64,000 nucleotides of DNA. Origin: Bolinopsis microptera. Its lineage: Eukaryota > Ctenophora > Tentaculata > Lobata > Bolinopsidae. Both the position numbers and the translations under genes were made by a program. Below are positions 36,184 through 49,838 of the stretch, in pieces. The DNA lies in the NCBI RefSeq assembly GCF_026151205.1, contig NC_087074.1, forward strand, positions 15,250,667 to 15,314,666, read 5' to 3'. How positions within the stretch are numbered: the first letter of the stretch is position 1; every line of letters starts with the position of its first letter. Under the pieces are notes generated by a model. It did no database searches. It saw nothing but the letters and a program-made list of their open reading frames with translations, and was not told the origin of the DNA.

Positions 36184-36852
36184 ACCTTCTGAGAGGTCCT
36201 ACAAAGACCACACTATCATAAAGCAAACCCTCTCATACAAAGCAAACTCGGAGACTCAGAATAAAGGGGATTGGAACATTCTCCAGAGACCAGACCTAAT
36301 ATGTCCGCTCTCCACTTAACCCACAACCGGTTTCATAAAATGCTTGTCGCTGAATCAAAATTATCTACTTGTTCTTATTTGTGCCAATTTTATTTAAAAT
36401 CAATTATCATTTTTTAATTGTTGTATTTTGTCCGGAAATTGGCAGTCAATAACGGAGATATAAGTGCGGAGACAGATTTGATTACCAATTATTAATAGTT
36501 ATTATTCACTAACGCACTGCCACGAACGCACCAAATTTCGTAAAATAATGGGTCAAATTTTCCTAGTTTTGAACTGGCCAAGCTCTAAGCCACCAAATAC
36601 TGCGCCTTATAGTCTGACTCTTAAGTTGAATAATATGGGCACCGAATACCGATAGATCATAGAGTAGATCTAACACTTGTAACGTCAAACAAACTCCTTG
36701 TGCTATAAGTATTATAGCGTGATAAACCGAGTCTAATGCAAGCTGTGAACTGACTCCAACCAGGCCAGCCTGACTATCTAAACTGAGTCTAAACTAAATC
36801 TTAACTGAAGAAAGCTAAACTAAGTCTAACTAAAGAAAGCTAAACAAAGACA

Positions 36853-37210
36853 AACCTGTCCAACTATTCTCCTGCCATCAGTTATAGGCTCATCATCATC
36901 ATCCTGATCCGCGGGGGATGTGTTCCTGTCCTCCTCGCTACTATCGTGGGTTGTCTGGGTTCCACTCTCGTTAAAACTCTTGTTCTCGTCGTCTGGTCGG
37001 CGGAGGTAACGTTTAGAAGACAGACTAATGCCGGACACGGAATCAGCTAGTTCCGATACTATGTTTGATGATGTGGGTTTGGTGTGTGGTAGGGTGACCG
37101 GGAGGGAGGATAGTGGAGGGTAGGATGCGGTGGTGAGGGGTGGAGGACCCCCACCAGGGTTAGAGGGACGCGGGATCGACACCACGACAGTTTGAACAAA
37201 ACAATACAGC
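36853..37210 (-). CDS. Possible exon of an unknown Pro-rich/acidic protein
   Basis: A - strand frame reads a Pro-rich part (RPSNPGGGPPPL), a middle with SGISLSSKRYLRRPDDEN, and an acidic part (SPADQDDDDEPITDGRR), then meets a fair donor (acag|gtttgt) near 36853. Composition is protein-like and disordered. I find no clear acceptor and no next exon within the clean sequence to the left. It could be a cytoplasmic tail or linker. Confidence 0.3.
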
Positions 37211-37584
37211 TTGATTTCACCGGACACAAGCAAACTAGCAGCGATAAATTGATAATGATAGAATTGCTGTGCGCGTAATTCGGTAGGCAGTTAATTACTC
37301 ATTAGACCTCATTAGGGGCGGACGACCAGTTAATTGTCATTAATGGGGCTGTTATGGAGCAGATCGTAATAAGAACCACACAGACTGCCAATAATTGCAC
37401 GTTTAATTGACCCTGACGACCGGACCCTAGAATCATTTGGCGTATAAGACCGTCTCAGATAGGCAATCAGAACACCATTGATGAGATATGTGAGTCTGGT
37501 ACAGATGTTTTAGCATGGGATGATGTCACCCGATCCCGACAGGCTGGTATGCTTACTGACTACTGTGAGACTCTGGTTTTTGAG

Positions 37585-40500
37585 CTGTGGGGGGGGCCCC
37601 CGGGGTTTTTTAAAAAAAAAACCCCGGGTTGGGGGGGGGGGGCCATTCCCTTTTTTTGGGGGTTTTTTCCCCCCTTCTTTCCCCCTTTTTTCTGGGTCGG
37701 GGGGGAAAGGGTTAAAAAAAATTTTTTAGGGGGGGACGGGGGCAAATTTCCCGGGGAACCAAAAGGGGAAATCAGTGTTTATTTTTCCGTTTATTTAATT
37801 GTTTTTTGGTTTGGGGGGTTTTTTGGTGGGGTGGGGGGGGTAAAACCGGGGGGGGGGGGAAGTGGGGGGTTTGGGGGAATGGGGGGGGGGTTAAAAGGGG
37901 GGGGAAGGGAAAAACCCCCCCCCCCGGGGTTTTAAAGGGGGGAAAGGGGCCGGGGGAGGGGGGGACACCCCAAGGGCCCGGGTTTTTTTAAAAAAACCAA
38001 AAAAAAAATACGGTTTTTAAATTTCCCCGGGGGGCCCCACCAAGCAAAACAAAACCCACCCAAAAAAAATTTTTGTTTAATAAATGGAATTCCCTTTTTG
38101 GCCCAAAAATTTTTCCCAAAAAGGCCCCGGGTTTAATTACTCATTAGACCCCCCTTTAGGGGGGGGAAAAAACGCCCCTTTTTGGAATTTTTCCCTTTTT
38201 AAAAGGGGGCCCCTTGGGTTTGGGGGGGCCAGTTTCTTTTTAATAAAAACCCCCCACGGGACCCCCAATTAAATTCCCCACGTTTAAATTGGGGCCCCGG
38301 GGGAGGGGGCCCCCGGGAAACCCCCCAAAAAATCTTTTTTGGGGCCGTAATAAAAAACCCCGTTTCCCAAAAAATGGAAAAATTCAAAAAAACCCCCTTT
38401 TGGGTTTGGAAATAGGTTTCCCCTTCCTGGTTTTTTTTTTTAAAGAAAGGGAAAAATGATTTTCCCCACCCGACCCCCAAAAAGGGGCGGGGTTTCCCCC
38501 TTTAACGGGGCCCCAAAACTGGGGGGGACCCCGGGGTTTTTTAAAAGTTTGGAGTTGGGGAACCCCCCCCCCCCCCGTTTTTTCCAAAACCCAATAAAAA
38601 TTTTAACCCCCGGGGGGGGGGGGGACGGGTTTTTTCGGCAAAATTTTTAAAAAGGGAAAACCCGGGGGGGGCCTGTTTTTCTTCAAAAAAAGGGGGAATT
38701 TTTTGGGAAAGGGAAAACCCCAAGGGGGGCTTCCCCCCTTTTTTAAACCCTTTGGGGGGTTTTGGGGCCCGAAAATTTTTTTTGGGGGGGCCCCCCCCTT
38801 TGAGGGGGGGCATGGTTGAAAAAAACTTTTTAAACGGGTTTTCCCGGGGGTGAGGTGGGGGGGGCCTGGGGGGGTCAACCGTTCCTAAAAGTTTCCTTGG
38901 CCCCCAAAAGGGTTGAAAGGCCCCTCGGCTTTTGGTAAAGGGGAAGGGTGGGGGAAGGAGGGTTGGGGAGGGAAGGACCGGGGGGGGAAACCGGGTTCCC
39001 AAAAAACTGAAAAACAAAATTTTAATGGGAAAAAATGGGGGGCCCCCCGGGGGGAAAAGAAAAAGAAAAGGGGATTTTTTGGTTTTTCTTTCAAACCCCC
39101 CTCCCCCTCTCCCCCCTTTTTTCCCCTGGGAAGGTATTTTTTTGGGGCCCGGGGAAATGGGGAGAGTGAGGTGTTTTGGGAAGGGTTGTTTTTTAAAATT
39201 TGGTTTTTTCCCCTTTTAAAAAATTTTTAAAATTTTGGTTGGAATTAAAACATCTTTTAAAATTTTGGGGTTGTTTTTTTTTGGTTTTTTTCCCCGCCGG
39301 GGTTGGAAAAAAACCCCCTCCCCAATTTAAACCCGTTTTTTAAAAAGGGAGGGAACAGGGGAAAAAGGGGACGGGGGGCCCCAAGTGTTTAAGAAACGGG
39401 GGAAGGGTTTTGGAAATTTCCCTTCCCGGGGGAATAGTTTTTTTTTTTTTGAAGAAGAAAGGGGGGAAAAACCCAAAAAAAACGGGTGGGGGTTTTAAGG
39501 GTTGGGGTTGGGGTTAAAAATTTTGCGGGCCCAAAAATTTTCCCCAATATCCCCTTTTAAATTATTTTTTAAAAATTTGGGGAAAAAAAACCGTCGATTT
39601 TTCCCCTTTTCCCAAGGGGGGGAAAAAGGGGCCCATTGGCGCCCCCCCAAAAACCCCTAGGAATATTGGGGGGGCCGGGGTTTAAAATTTGCCCAATTAA
39701 AAATTTAATTTTTCAAAAATTTTGTTTTTAAATTTTGGGGTTCTTTTTCTTTAATTAATTTTTAAAAAAAAAAAGGGCCCCAAAAAAAAATTGAAAAAAC
39801 CGATATTTTTTGGGGGTGGGGGGAAAAATTTTCCCTTTTGGGATAAATTTTTTTTGGGGGGGGGGAGGGGGCATCACCCCCGGGCCCCCAAAAAAGGGGA
39901 CTTTTTTATCCCCCCCAAAGGGGAAAAACCAATATCTCCAAAAGTTTCCTTTTTTTTGAAATTTTTTTAAACCCCTTTTGTTTAAAAAACTCCCCGGGGT
40001 TTTTCCCGGGGTTTGAAAAAAGGAATTTTTGGGGGGCCCTTTGTTTTTATTTTTTTTGGGTTTCCCCCCAACGCCCCCCCCTTGGGAAAATTGGGTTTTT
40101 TTCAAAAAAAAATTTTTCGGGGGGGGCGGGGAAAACCCCCTTTTTTAATCTAAACTTTTGTTTTAAGTTTTTTTTAAACCCGTTAAAAATTTTTTTAAAA
40201 AATTTTTTTTGGGGGGAATTTGGGGCCCCAAAAAAAAAAAAATTTTCAAGTTTTTTCCCTTTTAAAAAAAGGGGACAAAAAGAAAGTTTTTTTAAAGGGG
40301 GAAATTTAAGGGGAAACCGGGGGAACGGGGGGCCCCTTCCCCCTGATTAAGCCAAACCAAATGGAAACCGGGGGTTGGGGTTTGGGGGTTGGGGGGGAAA
40401 GGGGAAAATTTTAATTTAAAGCGGGGCCCCCGGGTTTTCGGGGAAAAAAGGGTTTTAGGGGAAAATTTGGGAAAAAGGTTTTTCCCCCCGGTTTTTCTAA

Positions 40501-43500
40501 AAAAAAGGGCCTTAAACCCCAAAGAAAAAAAAAAAAGGGGTTTTATTTTTAAACCTCTCTGGGCCTTCTGTTAAAAAAACCTTTTTTTTTTAAAAACCCC
40601 CGCCCACGGGTCAACACCCCTTTTGGGGGGGCCTCCCCCCCCCAATCAGGGGGGGAACTAAAAATTTTTTAATCCACCCACTCCCAAACAGAAAATTAAA
40701 AAAAATTTTTCCTAAAACCCAACTTCTCAAAAAAATGCCCCTAATCCCCCAAAAAACCCAAACACCCCGTTTGGGAAAAAGGGAAACCGGGGCCCGGGCC
40801 TGGGGGGCCCCCGGGTAACCGGGAAATACGGCGGGGTAAAAACAAAAAAAGTTAAAAGAAAAAAAACCCACCGGGAACCCCGAAAACCTTAAAACCCCAA
40901 TTTTCCCCAACCCGCTTTTTAGCCCCGAATTTCCCCCCAACTTTACGGGTTTTTTAAAGGGGGAAGTCCCCAAACCCCCCGGGCCCATTTTTCGGGGGGG
41001 GACGGGAAAACCCCCCCCTTAAACACGGGGGGGGGGGAACCCCCCTTCAAAATATCCCCCTCCCCAAGGGGAAAAAAATTCCCTTGGGGGGGGTTAAAAA
41101 ATTTGAGCTGTTTTTTTTTTCCAATTTTAGTGGGGTTATGAGTTTTCCCCCTTTTTCCTTTTTTTGGCGGGCCGGGAAAAAGGGAAAAATTTTTACAAGT
41201 TTTTTTGGGATAAACCCCCAGAAGGGGGGGATTCCCCGTTTTTGGGAGTAAAAACCCTTGGGGCCTTCGTTTTGGGCCCCCAAAAATTTCCAAGGGGGGG
41301 GGGAATTTTTTTCCGTAAAGGGGTTTCTGGGGGGGGGTTTGGGGGGGGAAAAACAGTAAAAAAACAGGGGGAAAAAAATTTAAAGGTCGGGGGGTTTTTA
41401 AAAAGTTTGTAAATTTCTAGGCCCCACGAAAAAATTTTCCATTTCCTGGTTTTGGGGAGCCCCAAAACCAAAAACCTCCCTAAACCCCCACGTAAAGAAA
41501 TTTAAGGGGGGTTTTTTGGAAAATTTTTAAAGGCCCAAATTTTTGGGGGGTCTAAAAAAAAGGTTTTTGGAAAAAACTCCCCGTAATTTTCCTTAAGAAA
41601 TGAAAAACCGGTGGGGGTGGGCCCCAGGTGTAGGAAAAAACCTTTTCCCGGAAAAAACCCTTACCCCCCAAATTGGACCCTTTTTTAAAACCCTTAAATT
41701 TTTTTAAATTTTCCCAAATCCCCCAAAATTTCCCCCAAATTTTTTGGTAAACCCTTTTTTTTGGGCCCGGTTTTAACCCGTGGTCTGGTTTTTTCAAATT
41801 AAAAAGGGGCCCCCAAATTTTTCCCCCCCTTTTTTCTCAAAAACGTAAAAAAGGGGGGGGCCCCCTGTTCCCAAAAAACCGGGGAATCGGGGGGGAAAAG
41901 AGCACCAAACCCGGGGTTTTGGGGGGTTTAAAGGGGAAAAAAAACCCCAAAACTTTTCCTTTCCCCACCAGTTTTTTAATTTTTTAAAAACTTTAAATTC
42001 TATTTAAAAGTTTCCTTTTGTTTTGCTTCCCATTTTTCCCAGGGGGGGGGGGACGAAAAGGTTTTTCGGGGAAACATAAAAAAAAAAAGGGGGGGAAAAT
42101 TTGGGGGGGGTTTTTCCCCCCTAAAACGTTTTTAAATTTTTGGAAAAAAAAAAAAAGGGGGGTAAATTCTATCCCCCGGAAAATTTTGGCCAGGGGGGGT
42201 TTTGGGGAAAAGGGGGGGGGGCCCACCCCCCCCTTGGGGGAATTGGGGTGGAAAATTTTTTTTTGGGGGGTTTTTTTTCCTTTGTTTAAAATTTGGGGAA
42301 AAAAAAATTCCCAATTTTTTTGGTGGGGTTTAAAATTTAAATTTTTTTTTTTAACAATTTTTTGGGCAAAATTTTTTTTCCAAAATTTAATCCCCTTAAA
42401 ATTTTTTATGTGGGGGAAAATCCCAAAAAAAAAAATTTAAATTTTAAGCCGGGGATAAAAAAAAATTTTGGGGGGAACCCCTTTTCCCCAAAGGGTTTTA
42501 ACCCCCCCCAAACACCCACTAAAAAGGGGGGGGAAAGGGGCCCCCTTTTTAAACCCTTTTTGCCCAAAAATTTTTAAAAGGGGGGGAAAAAACCCCCCTT
42601 AAAATTTTTTCCCTTTAATTTACAAAAACTTTAAAAACCTATCACCAAAAATTTTTTTTTTTAAAAAAGGGCTTTAAAAAACAAGAAAATAAAAAACTTT
42701 TTTTCCCAGGGGGGAATTATTTTTTTAAAACATTGGGAAAAACATTTTTTCCCACCCCCAAAAATTAAAACCCAAAAAACTAAAAAAAACCCGGGGTAAA
42801 AAAAAACAAATTTTTGAAAACCCCCCGTCTTGCTGTTTTTTTTTAAAAAAATCACTTTTTAAAAAATTTTTTAAAAGCAAAAAAAAAAAATTTTTCCCCC
42901 GGGGGGGCCCCCCCGAAAATTTGGGGGACCCCCCTTTATCCCCCAAGGGGGGGAAAAAAAAAAAAATTATAACCTTTATTTTTTAGTTGACAAAAAGGGT
43001 TTTTGGGGGGCCCGGTTTTTAAAAAAGGGTTTTTTCCCACCCTTTTTCCCTTTTTTGGATTTCCCCCATTTTTTAGGGTTTTTTTGGTTTTTGGGGGGTT
43101 TTAAAAAGAAATTTAATGGGGGGTAAAACCCAAGTTTTGTGGTTTTATTTTGTTGTATTTTATGTTTTGTTGGTTGGGGGTTTTGAATGTTGAAACTTTT
43201 GAAAACCCCGGGGTTTGTACGTTTTTTATTTTGTTTTTTTAAAACCCGTTTTTTAGGGGTTTTTTTTTGGGTTTTAATTAAAAAATTTTTTTGGGAAGGG
43301 TTTTAAAAGGGGGTTTTTTTTAAAAACTTTTGGGTTTTTGAAAACTTTGGGAACCCCCCCGTTTTTTTTAAACCGTTTTTTAGGGTTTGGCCTTTGGGTA
43401 ACTTTTTAAAAAAGGGTTTGGTTACTTTTTTTGGGGGGTTTTTTAAATTTTTTGTTAGGGTTCTTTTTACGTTTAAAAAATTTTTTTGGGGAAAATTTTT

Positions 43501-46500
43501 TAAAAGGGGGGAAAATTCCAGAAAAGTATTTTGGGGGTTGTTGGGAAATCTAGAAAACGTTCGAAACGGGGGCCCCGGGTATTTAGAGAAAAAAAATTTT
43601 TAGAAAACCAGGCCCCCGAAAAAGGGCCCCCCCCCTAAATTAAAATCCGGGGGAACAAAGGGGGGGAAAAAAAGAGGGGGGGGGAACCCCCAAACTAAAA
43701 TTTTAACAAAAGGGTTTTTGGGGTTCCCAAAACCCCCCAACACCCCCCAAAAATTTCCAGCCCCCGGGGGGAACAGAAAAAAAAAGGGTTTAAATTTTTC
43801 AAAACGTGTTTTCCCCCAAAAAAAAAAAATGGGGAATTTTTGCCCCCTGGGAAAAAATTTAAAGGGGGCCCATTTTTCCCCCTTCGTTTTTCCCAAACCG
43901 AAAAAAAGGTTTTTGTTTTTAAAAAACATAAAATTTAGCCCTTTTTTGGGAACGTAAAAACCCAAATCCTTTGGAGTTTTAAGGGCCCCAAAAAGCAACA
44001 AGTTTTGGAGCCCCCTTAAATTTGGATATTTTTTCCGGGTTTAAAAAAGAAAGGAAAAAAGGGGTTTTTTTGGGGGCCCTTTGGGTTTTTCCCCAAGGTT
44101 TAACCAAGTCTTTTAATGGGATTTTTTTTTGGACAAAAAACCAAAAAAAAATTTTTTTTCAAAAAATTTCCAAAGTAAGGGGGAAATTTTCCGGGGGTTT
44201 TTAAAAGTTTTTAAAAAGGGGGGGCCCCTGCCCGTTTTTTAAATTAAAAGGGGGCCGGGGGGGTAAAGGTGGGGTTGGGGGGGTTATTTAAAAGGGGGGG
44301 AAAAAAAATAGATTTTAATTAAAAAATTCCCGGGAAAGCTAAAAGGGGGGTTTCGGGAGGCTTTTAAAATAAAAAATTTTTTTTGGGCCCAAAAATCGGG
44401 GAAATTTAATTAAACCCAAGGGCTTTCCCCTTTTACTTTTTAATAAACCCAAAGGAAAAAAAGGGCAAAACTAAAAACCCAAAAACCTTTTAACAAATTT
44501 CTAAAATTTTAAAAATTTTTTGAGTTTAAAATTTTAAAAAGGCTAATTTGTTTAAAAAGTTTTTAAAAAAAAACGGGAAAAAATTTTTCCCGAAAAATAA
44601 AAAATTATCAAAAAAAGGAAAATTTTTGGCAAAGGGAGAAAAAAATTTAATAAAAAAACCCCATCTTTTGGGTTTTCCCCAATTGGAGAAAAAAGGCCCT
44701 TTTTTGGATTTTTTTAAAAATTTATTTTTTTAAATAAAAAAAACCAAAATCCCAAAGGGGAAAACCCAATTTTTAAAACCAATTTGAAAACGGGTTTCCC
44801 AAAAAAAAAAACCCCGGGTTTCATTTTTCCAAGGGGGCCCCAGGGGGGGAAAAACCAAAAATTTTTTTATAAAAAAAGCCACCCCATATTTTGGGGGGGA
44901 AAATTTTTTTTAAAAAACCCCCGAAAAAATAAAAAATTTTGATTTTCCCACTTCCCCTTTCTTTCCCCCCGTGGGCCAAAGCCTTTGGGCCCCATCGTTT
45001 TTTTACAGGGTTTAGCTAAAAAAATTTTTTTAAAAAAACATTTATTTTTATCCCATTTAAAGGGTTTTTATTTTTTTTTTTAAACATGTTTCAACGTAAA
45101 ATTTAAAAAATTTATTAAAAAAAAACCCCTGAGTGAAAAACTTTAAAAGGGACCCGTTTCTTTTGGGGGAAAACAAACCGAGGGGGTGCCCCAAATTACC
45201 AAAGATTTTTCCAAAAGGGGGGGGGAAGGGGAAAAAACCCTGAAAAAATTTTTGGGGGGGGAAAAAAAAATTTTGGGGAAAATTAAAAAAATTTAAAAGG
45301 GTTTTATTTAATTTTTTTAAAACCGTAACTTTTTATTTATAGGCCCCAAAAAGGGGCCCCATAAATTTAAAGGGGGAAAAAAAATTAGGGAAAAAGGGGG
45401 GGAGCGTTTGGGGGGTTTTAAAAAAAATTTTAAAAATCAAAAAAAGGGAACCCAAAAAGGGGGGGGCCCTAAAAAAAAACGGGAAAAAACTTTTACTGGG
45501 GGAAAACCCTTAGACCCCTTTGTTTTCCCCCTTTTAATAAAAAGGGGGAATTAGCCCCCCAAAATTTTGTTTTTTAAAGGGCGGGGGAAAAATTAATAAT
45601 GGTTTTAAAAATGTTTAAAATTGCCACAATTCAAATTTCCCGGGTTTTTTTTCCCTAAAACCTTTACCATGGGGTTTAAAAATTTTAAAGGGGAAGGGGG
45701 TTTAAAAACCCAAAACCCACAGTTAAAAGGGGAATAAAACACTCCCATAAAAATATCTTTTATCAAGGGCCCCAAAAATTTAATTGCCCCGGGGAACCCA
45801 AAACAATTTTTCCTGGGGAAAAAAAAAAAGGGTTCAGGGAAAAAAGGGGGGGAAAAATTAAAAAAAAAAATTTCCTTTAAAAAATTTCCTTTTCACCCCA
45901 GGGAAAACAAACAAAAAAAACCCCTTTTAAAAAACCCTTTTTTTTTTTTTTTCCATTTAAAAATTTTCCCCTTTTTTTAAATGAATTTTTTCCCAGGGTT
46001 TCAAAACCCGAAAACCCCTTTTAAAAATAAAAAAAAGTTTCGGGGGGAAGGGTTTTTAAAAAACCCCCCCCCCCAAAAACCCAAAAAGGTTTTTATCGTA
46101 AAAAAAATTTTTGGGAGGGGGGTTTAAAGCTTTTCCGGGGCTTGGGGGCGAAATTCCCCAAGTTCCAAAGTTTTTTGGGCCCCCCAAAATTAAAAACAAT
46201 AAACAAAAAAAAAAAACGGGGGCCCAAAAGGGGTGGGGCGAGACCCCCTAAATAAAAAAAAAGGAACCGGAAAAAAACCCCAAAATTCACCCTTTTATTT
46301 CGCACTGTTCCCCCCCAAAAACATTCCCCCACCCCTTTTTTTTTGGGCCCTGTATTTTTCGGGGGGAGGGGTTTAATGTTTCCCCCCCAACCCATTTTTA
46401 CGGGGGCACCCTTTAAAAAAGGGGGGGGAAGGGGGCCCTTTTTTTGGAAGGGTTTGGGGGCCCTTTTTATTTTTTTAAGGGGGAAAAAACCGGCCCCCCA

Positions 46501-49500
46501 AATTCTAAAAACCCCAAATTTGGGGGGGGTTTAAAAAGGGGGTTTTAAGAAAGGGGAAACGGGGGGGCCCTTTTTTGGGCCCCTTTTTTTTTTCTAGAAA
46601 AAAGCGGGGTTTTTTAAAAAACCCCAGGTTTTTAAAGGGAAAAAAAAAAAAGGGGCCCAAATACCCTTTGGGAGGGGGGGGGCCTTTGGGGAGGGGTGGG
46701 GTTTTGGAAAAAGGGGGAAAACAAAAAAGGGGCCCAAAGGGCCGGGGGGAAGGGGCCGGGGGGTTTGTTTTTTAAACCCCGGGAAAGGGTTAAAAAGGTT
46801 AACTAAAAATAAAAATAGTTACCCAATTAAATTTCCCCCTTTTGGGTTTTAAAAACCACCCCCAAATTTTGGGGGTTTTTTAAAACGGGAAATTTGGGGG
46901 AATAAAGAAAATTTTTGAAGGGGGTTTTAAACGGGTTCCCCCAAAATTTCCCTTCTAAAAAATGTTTTTTTGCGGGGGGCCTTTTTAGGTGCCGTTTTCC
47001 CCTTTTTCCAAAGGCCAAAGCATTTAAAAAACAAAGGGAACCCCAAAAGGAAAAAAAATTTTCCCCAAACCCCAAAAAACCAATTTTCCCCCCTTTTTTT
47101 TCGGGGCCCCCCCCAAAAAAAACAAAAAAAAAACCAACCCCCAAAAGGCCCCTTAATAAAAAATTCAAATTTAAAAATTGGGGAAAATTAAAAATTTAAA
47201 ATTTTGGTTTTTAATTTTTCCCCCCCTTTTAAAAACCCCGGAAAATACTTTTTAAAGGAAAACTCCTCGGAAATTTTTAAAAAACCTTTTAAAACCCCCT
47301 TAAAAAAGGGGGGCCCCCGAAAACCTTTTAACAAAATGGGGAAAAATAAACTTTTTTTTTTAAACTTTTGGTTAACCCCCCCCCCTTCCCTATTACTGGC
47401 AATCAAAGGGGCCCCCAAAAAAATTTATTTTGAATTTTTCCCCCCCAAAAAAATTTTTAAAATTTAAAAAAGGGAAGCTTTCCCAAAAAAAATAATTATT
47501 AAAAAAAACCTTTAATTTTTTTCCCCACTTAAAAAACCCCTTTGGGGGGAAAACCCCAACCCCCCAAAAAAATTTCGTGGGAAAAAAACTTTCTTTTTAA
47601 ATTTTTTAAAAAACTTCCCCCAAAATTTGGGTTTTTCCCCCCTTTTTAAAAAAAACCCCCCCCCCAAAAACGGGGGGACCCCCCAATTAAAAATTGCAAA
47701 GGGAAAAATTCCCCCCAAAGAAATAAAGGGTCCACCAAAAAATTTCCCTTTAATGGGAAAAATAAAAAAAAAAAGGGGGGAGTTTTTTAAAAAAAATTTT
47801 ACTACTTTAAAAACCCAAAATTAACCCCCCCTTTGGGGTTTTTGGAAAAATTTTAATTTTCCCCCTTGGGGGAAGGGGTTTTTTAAAAATTTTCCAAAAT
47901 TTTTCCAAGGGCTTCCCCCCCCGGGGCCTTTTTAAAAATTGGGAAAAATTTGAACGGTTAAAACCAAACCGGGTTAAAAACCCCAGAATTTTAAGGTTTC
48001 CAATTGAAAAATTTTCCCCCCCGTTTTAATGGAAATGGGGGGGGGGGGACACTTTTTTACTAAACCCCAAAAAAACGCGGTTGTTGGGAAAATTTGAAAA
48101 AGGGGGAGGGGGAAATTAAAAATAAATTAGCCCCCTTTGGGAAAAACCTTGTTAAAAAAAAAAACCCAAAAAAATTAAAAAAAGGCCTACCCCCCCACGG
48201 GGGCCCTCCCCAAAAATTCCCTTTTTAACAATGAAATAAAAAAAAAAAAAGGGGGCCCCCCCCTTTTTCCAAAAAAAACTATTTCCCCCCGGGGTTTACC
48301 CCCCATCAAATTTAGGCCCCAAATTACAAAATTCCAAAAAGCCTGTTTTAAACCCTTACCCGGGGGGGGGGGGGGGGGACCTTTTCAACAAAACAGCAAC
48401 CATACCCATACCCTGGCCCTTTAAATCCCCCTTATTTTTTTAAAAAAAAATTAAAAAAAACTTTTTAACTCCGACTCCCAAAAACCCTACAACTGAAACC
48501 CTTAGAATTAAAAAAAAAAACAACCCCACTAGGAAACTTTGAAAAAATCCAATTGGTTTTTTAAAAAAAAAAACACGGGGAAAGAAATTTCCTTTCCCCT
48601 TTGAACAACCTTTTAAAGTTTCTTTCCCCCTTTACACCCCCAAAACCCCAACATCCCCAAAAAACCCAAACGGGCCCCGGGGGGGAAAAAACCCCAAGGA
48701 AACCCCAAACCCTTTTTAAAAGGGGGGAAAACCCATTTTCCCCTTTACCCCAACTTATTTGGGGGGGGGGAAAAACACTTTAAACCAAGCGGGGTTTGGA
48801 AACGGTTTAGGGGGGGAAAAAGGGGAAAAAAAAACAGAGGGGGGAATTGGGAAACCCCGGGGACCACAAATTGGGAAGAAATTTCCAAAAATTAAAACCC
48901 TTTCCCAAACCTTTTGGGGGAAATCGGGGGGAAACTAAAAGGGGGCCCAACTTTTTTTTTGGGGGAACCCCCCATGGGAAAAGGGGGCCCCCCCCCAACC
49001 ATTTTTAAATAAAAGGGGGCCCCCACAATTTTGAAAACCCCAAAGGGGGGGGAGTAAGTTTTGGGGAAATTTTTTAAAGCCCCCGGAACCTTTTAAAAAA
49101 TTTTTTTTAAATGCGGGGCCCCGGGGGGGAAAAAAAAATTTTTAAAAAAAAAAAAAGGGGCCTTTTTTTAAAAACCTCCCATGGGGGGAAAGTTTTGGGG
49201 ACTTTTTTCCCCAAGGGGGGGGGGTTTAAAACCCATGGGGGGGGGTTTTTAAAAACGTGGGGGGCCCCAAGGTTTTTTGGGGGGATGGGGGGGGGGGAAA
49301 ATTTTTTTAAAATTCTTTGGGTTTGAAAAACCCTTTCCCCAAAAAAAAAATACAATTTAACCCTTAAAAAACTTTTGGGATGATTCCTTAGAAAACCTTT
49401 TACTGGGGGTAAGTTTTGTTTTTTTAAAAGGATTTAAATTTAAAAAAAAGGGCTTTTTTTTATTTCAGCCAGGGAAAAAAAAAAGGAAAATTTAAAAAAA

Positions 49501-49799
49501 AAGAAAGGGAAATGTTTTGGGAAAGGGGGCCCCCATAAAAAAGTGGGGCCCCCTTTTAAAAGCAAAAAAATTTAAACCCGGTTTAGGGGGCTGGTAACCC
49601 AACGGGGGGGGGGAAACCCAAACTGTTACTGTCCAATACCCCCGGTTTTATAAAAGCTTTTTTTATAAAATATTTTTTGTTTTTTAAAAAACTGGGAAAT
49701 TTAGATGAAGTCCCCTTTCCACGGGCCCCCCCAACCTTTCCCCCAAACCCAGGAAACCCCTTACAATTTTTTCCCTGTTTTTCCCTTCCAAATGGGAAA

Positions 49800-49838
<39 letters not shown>

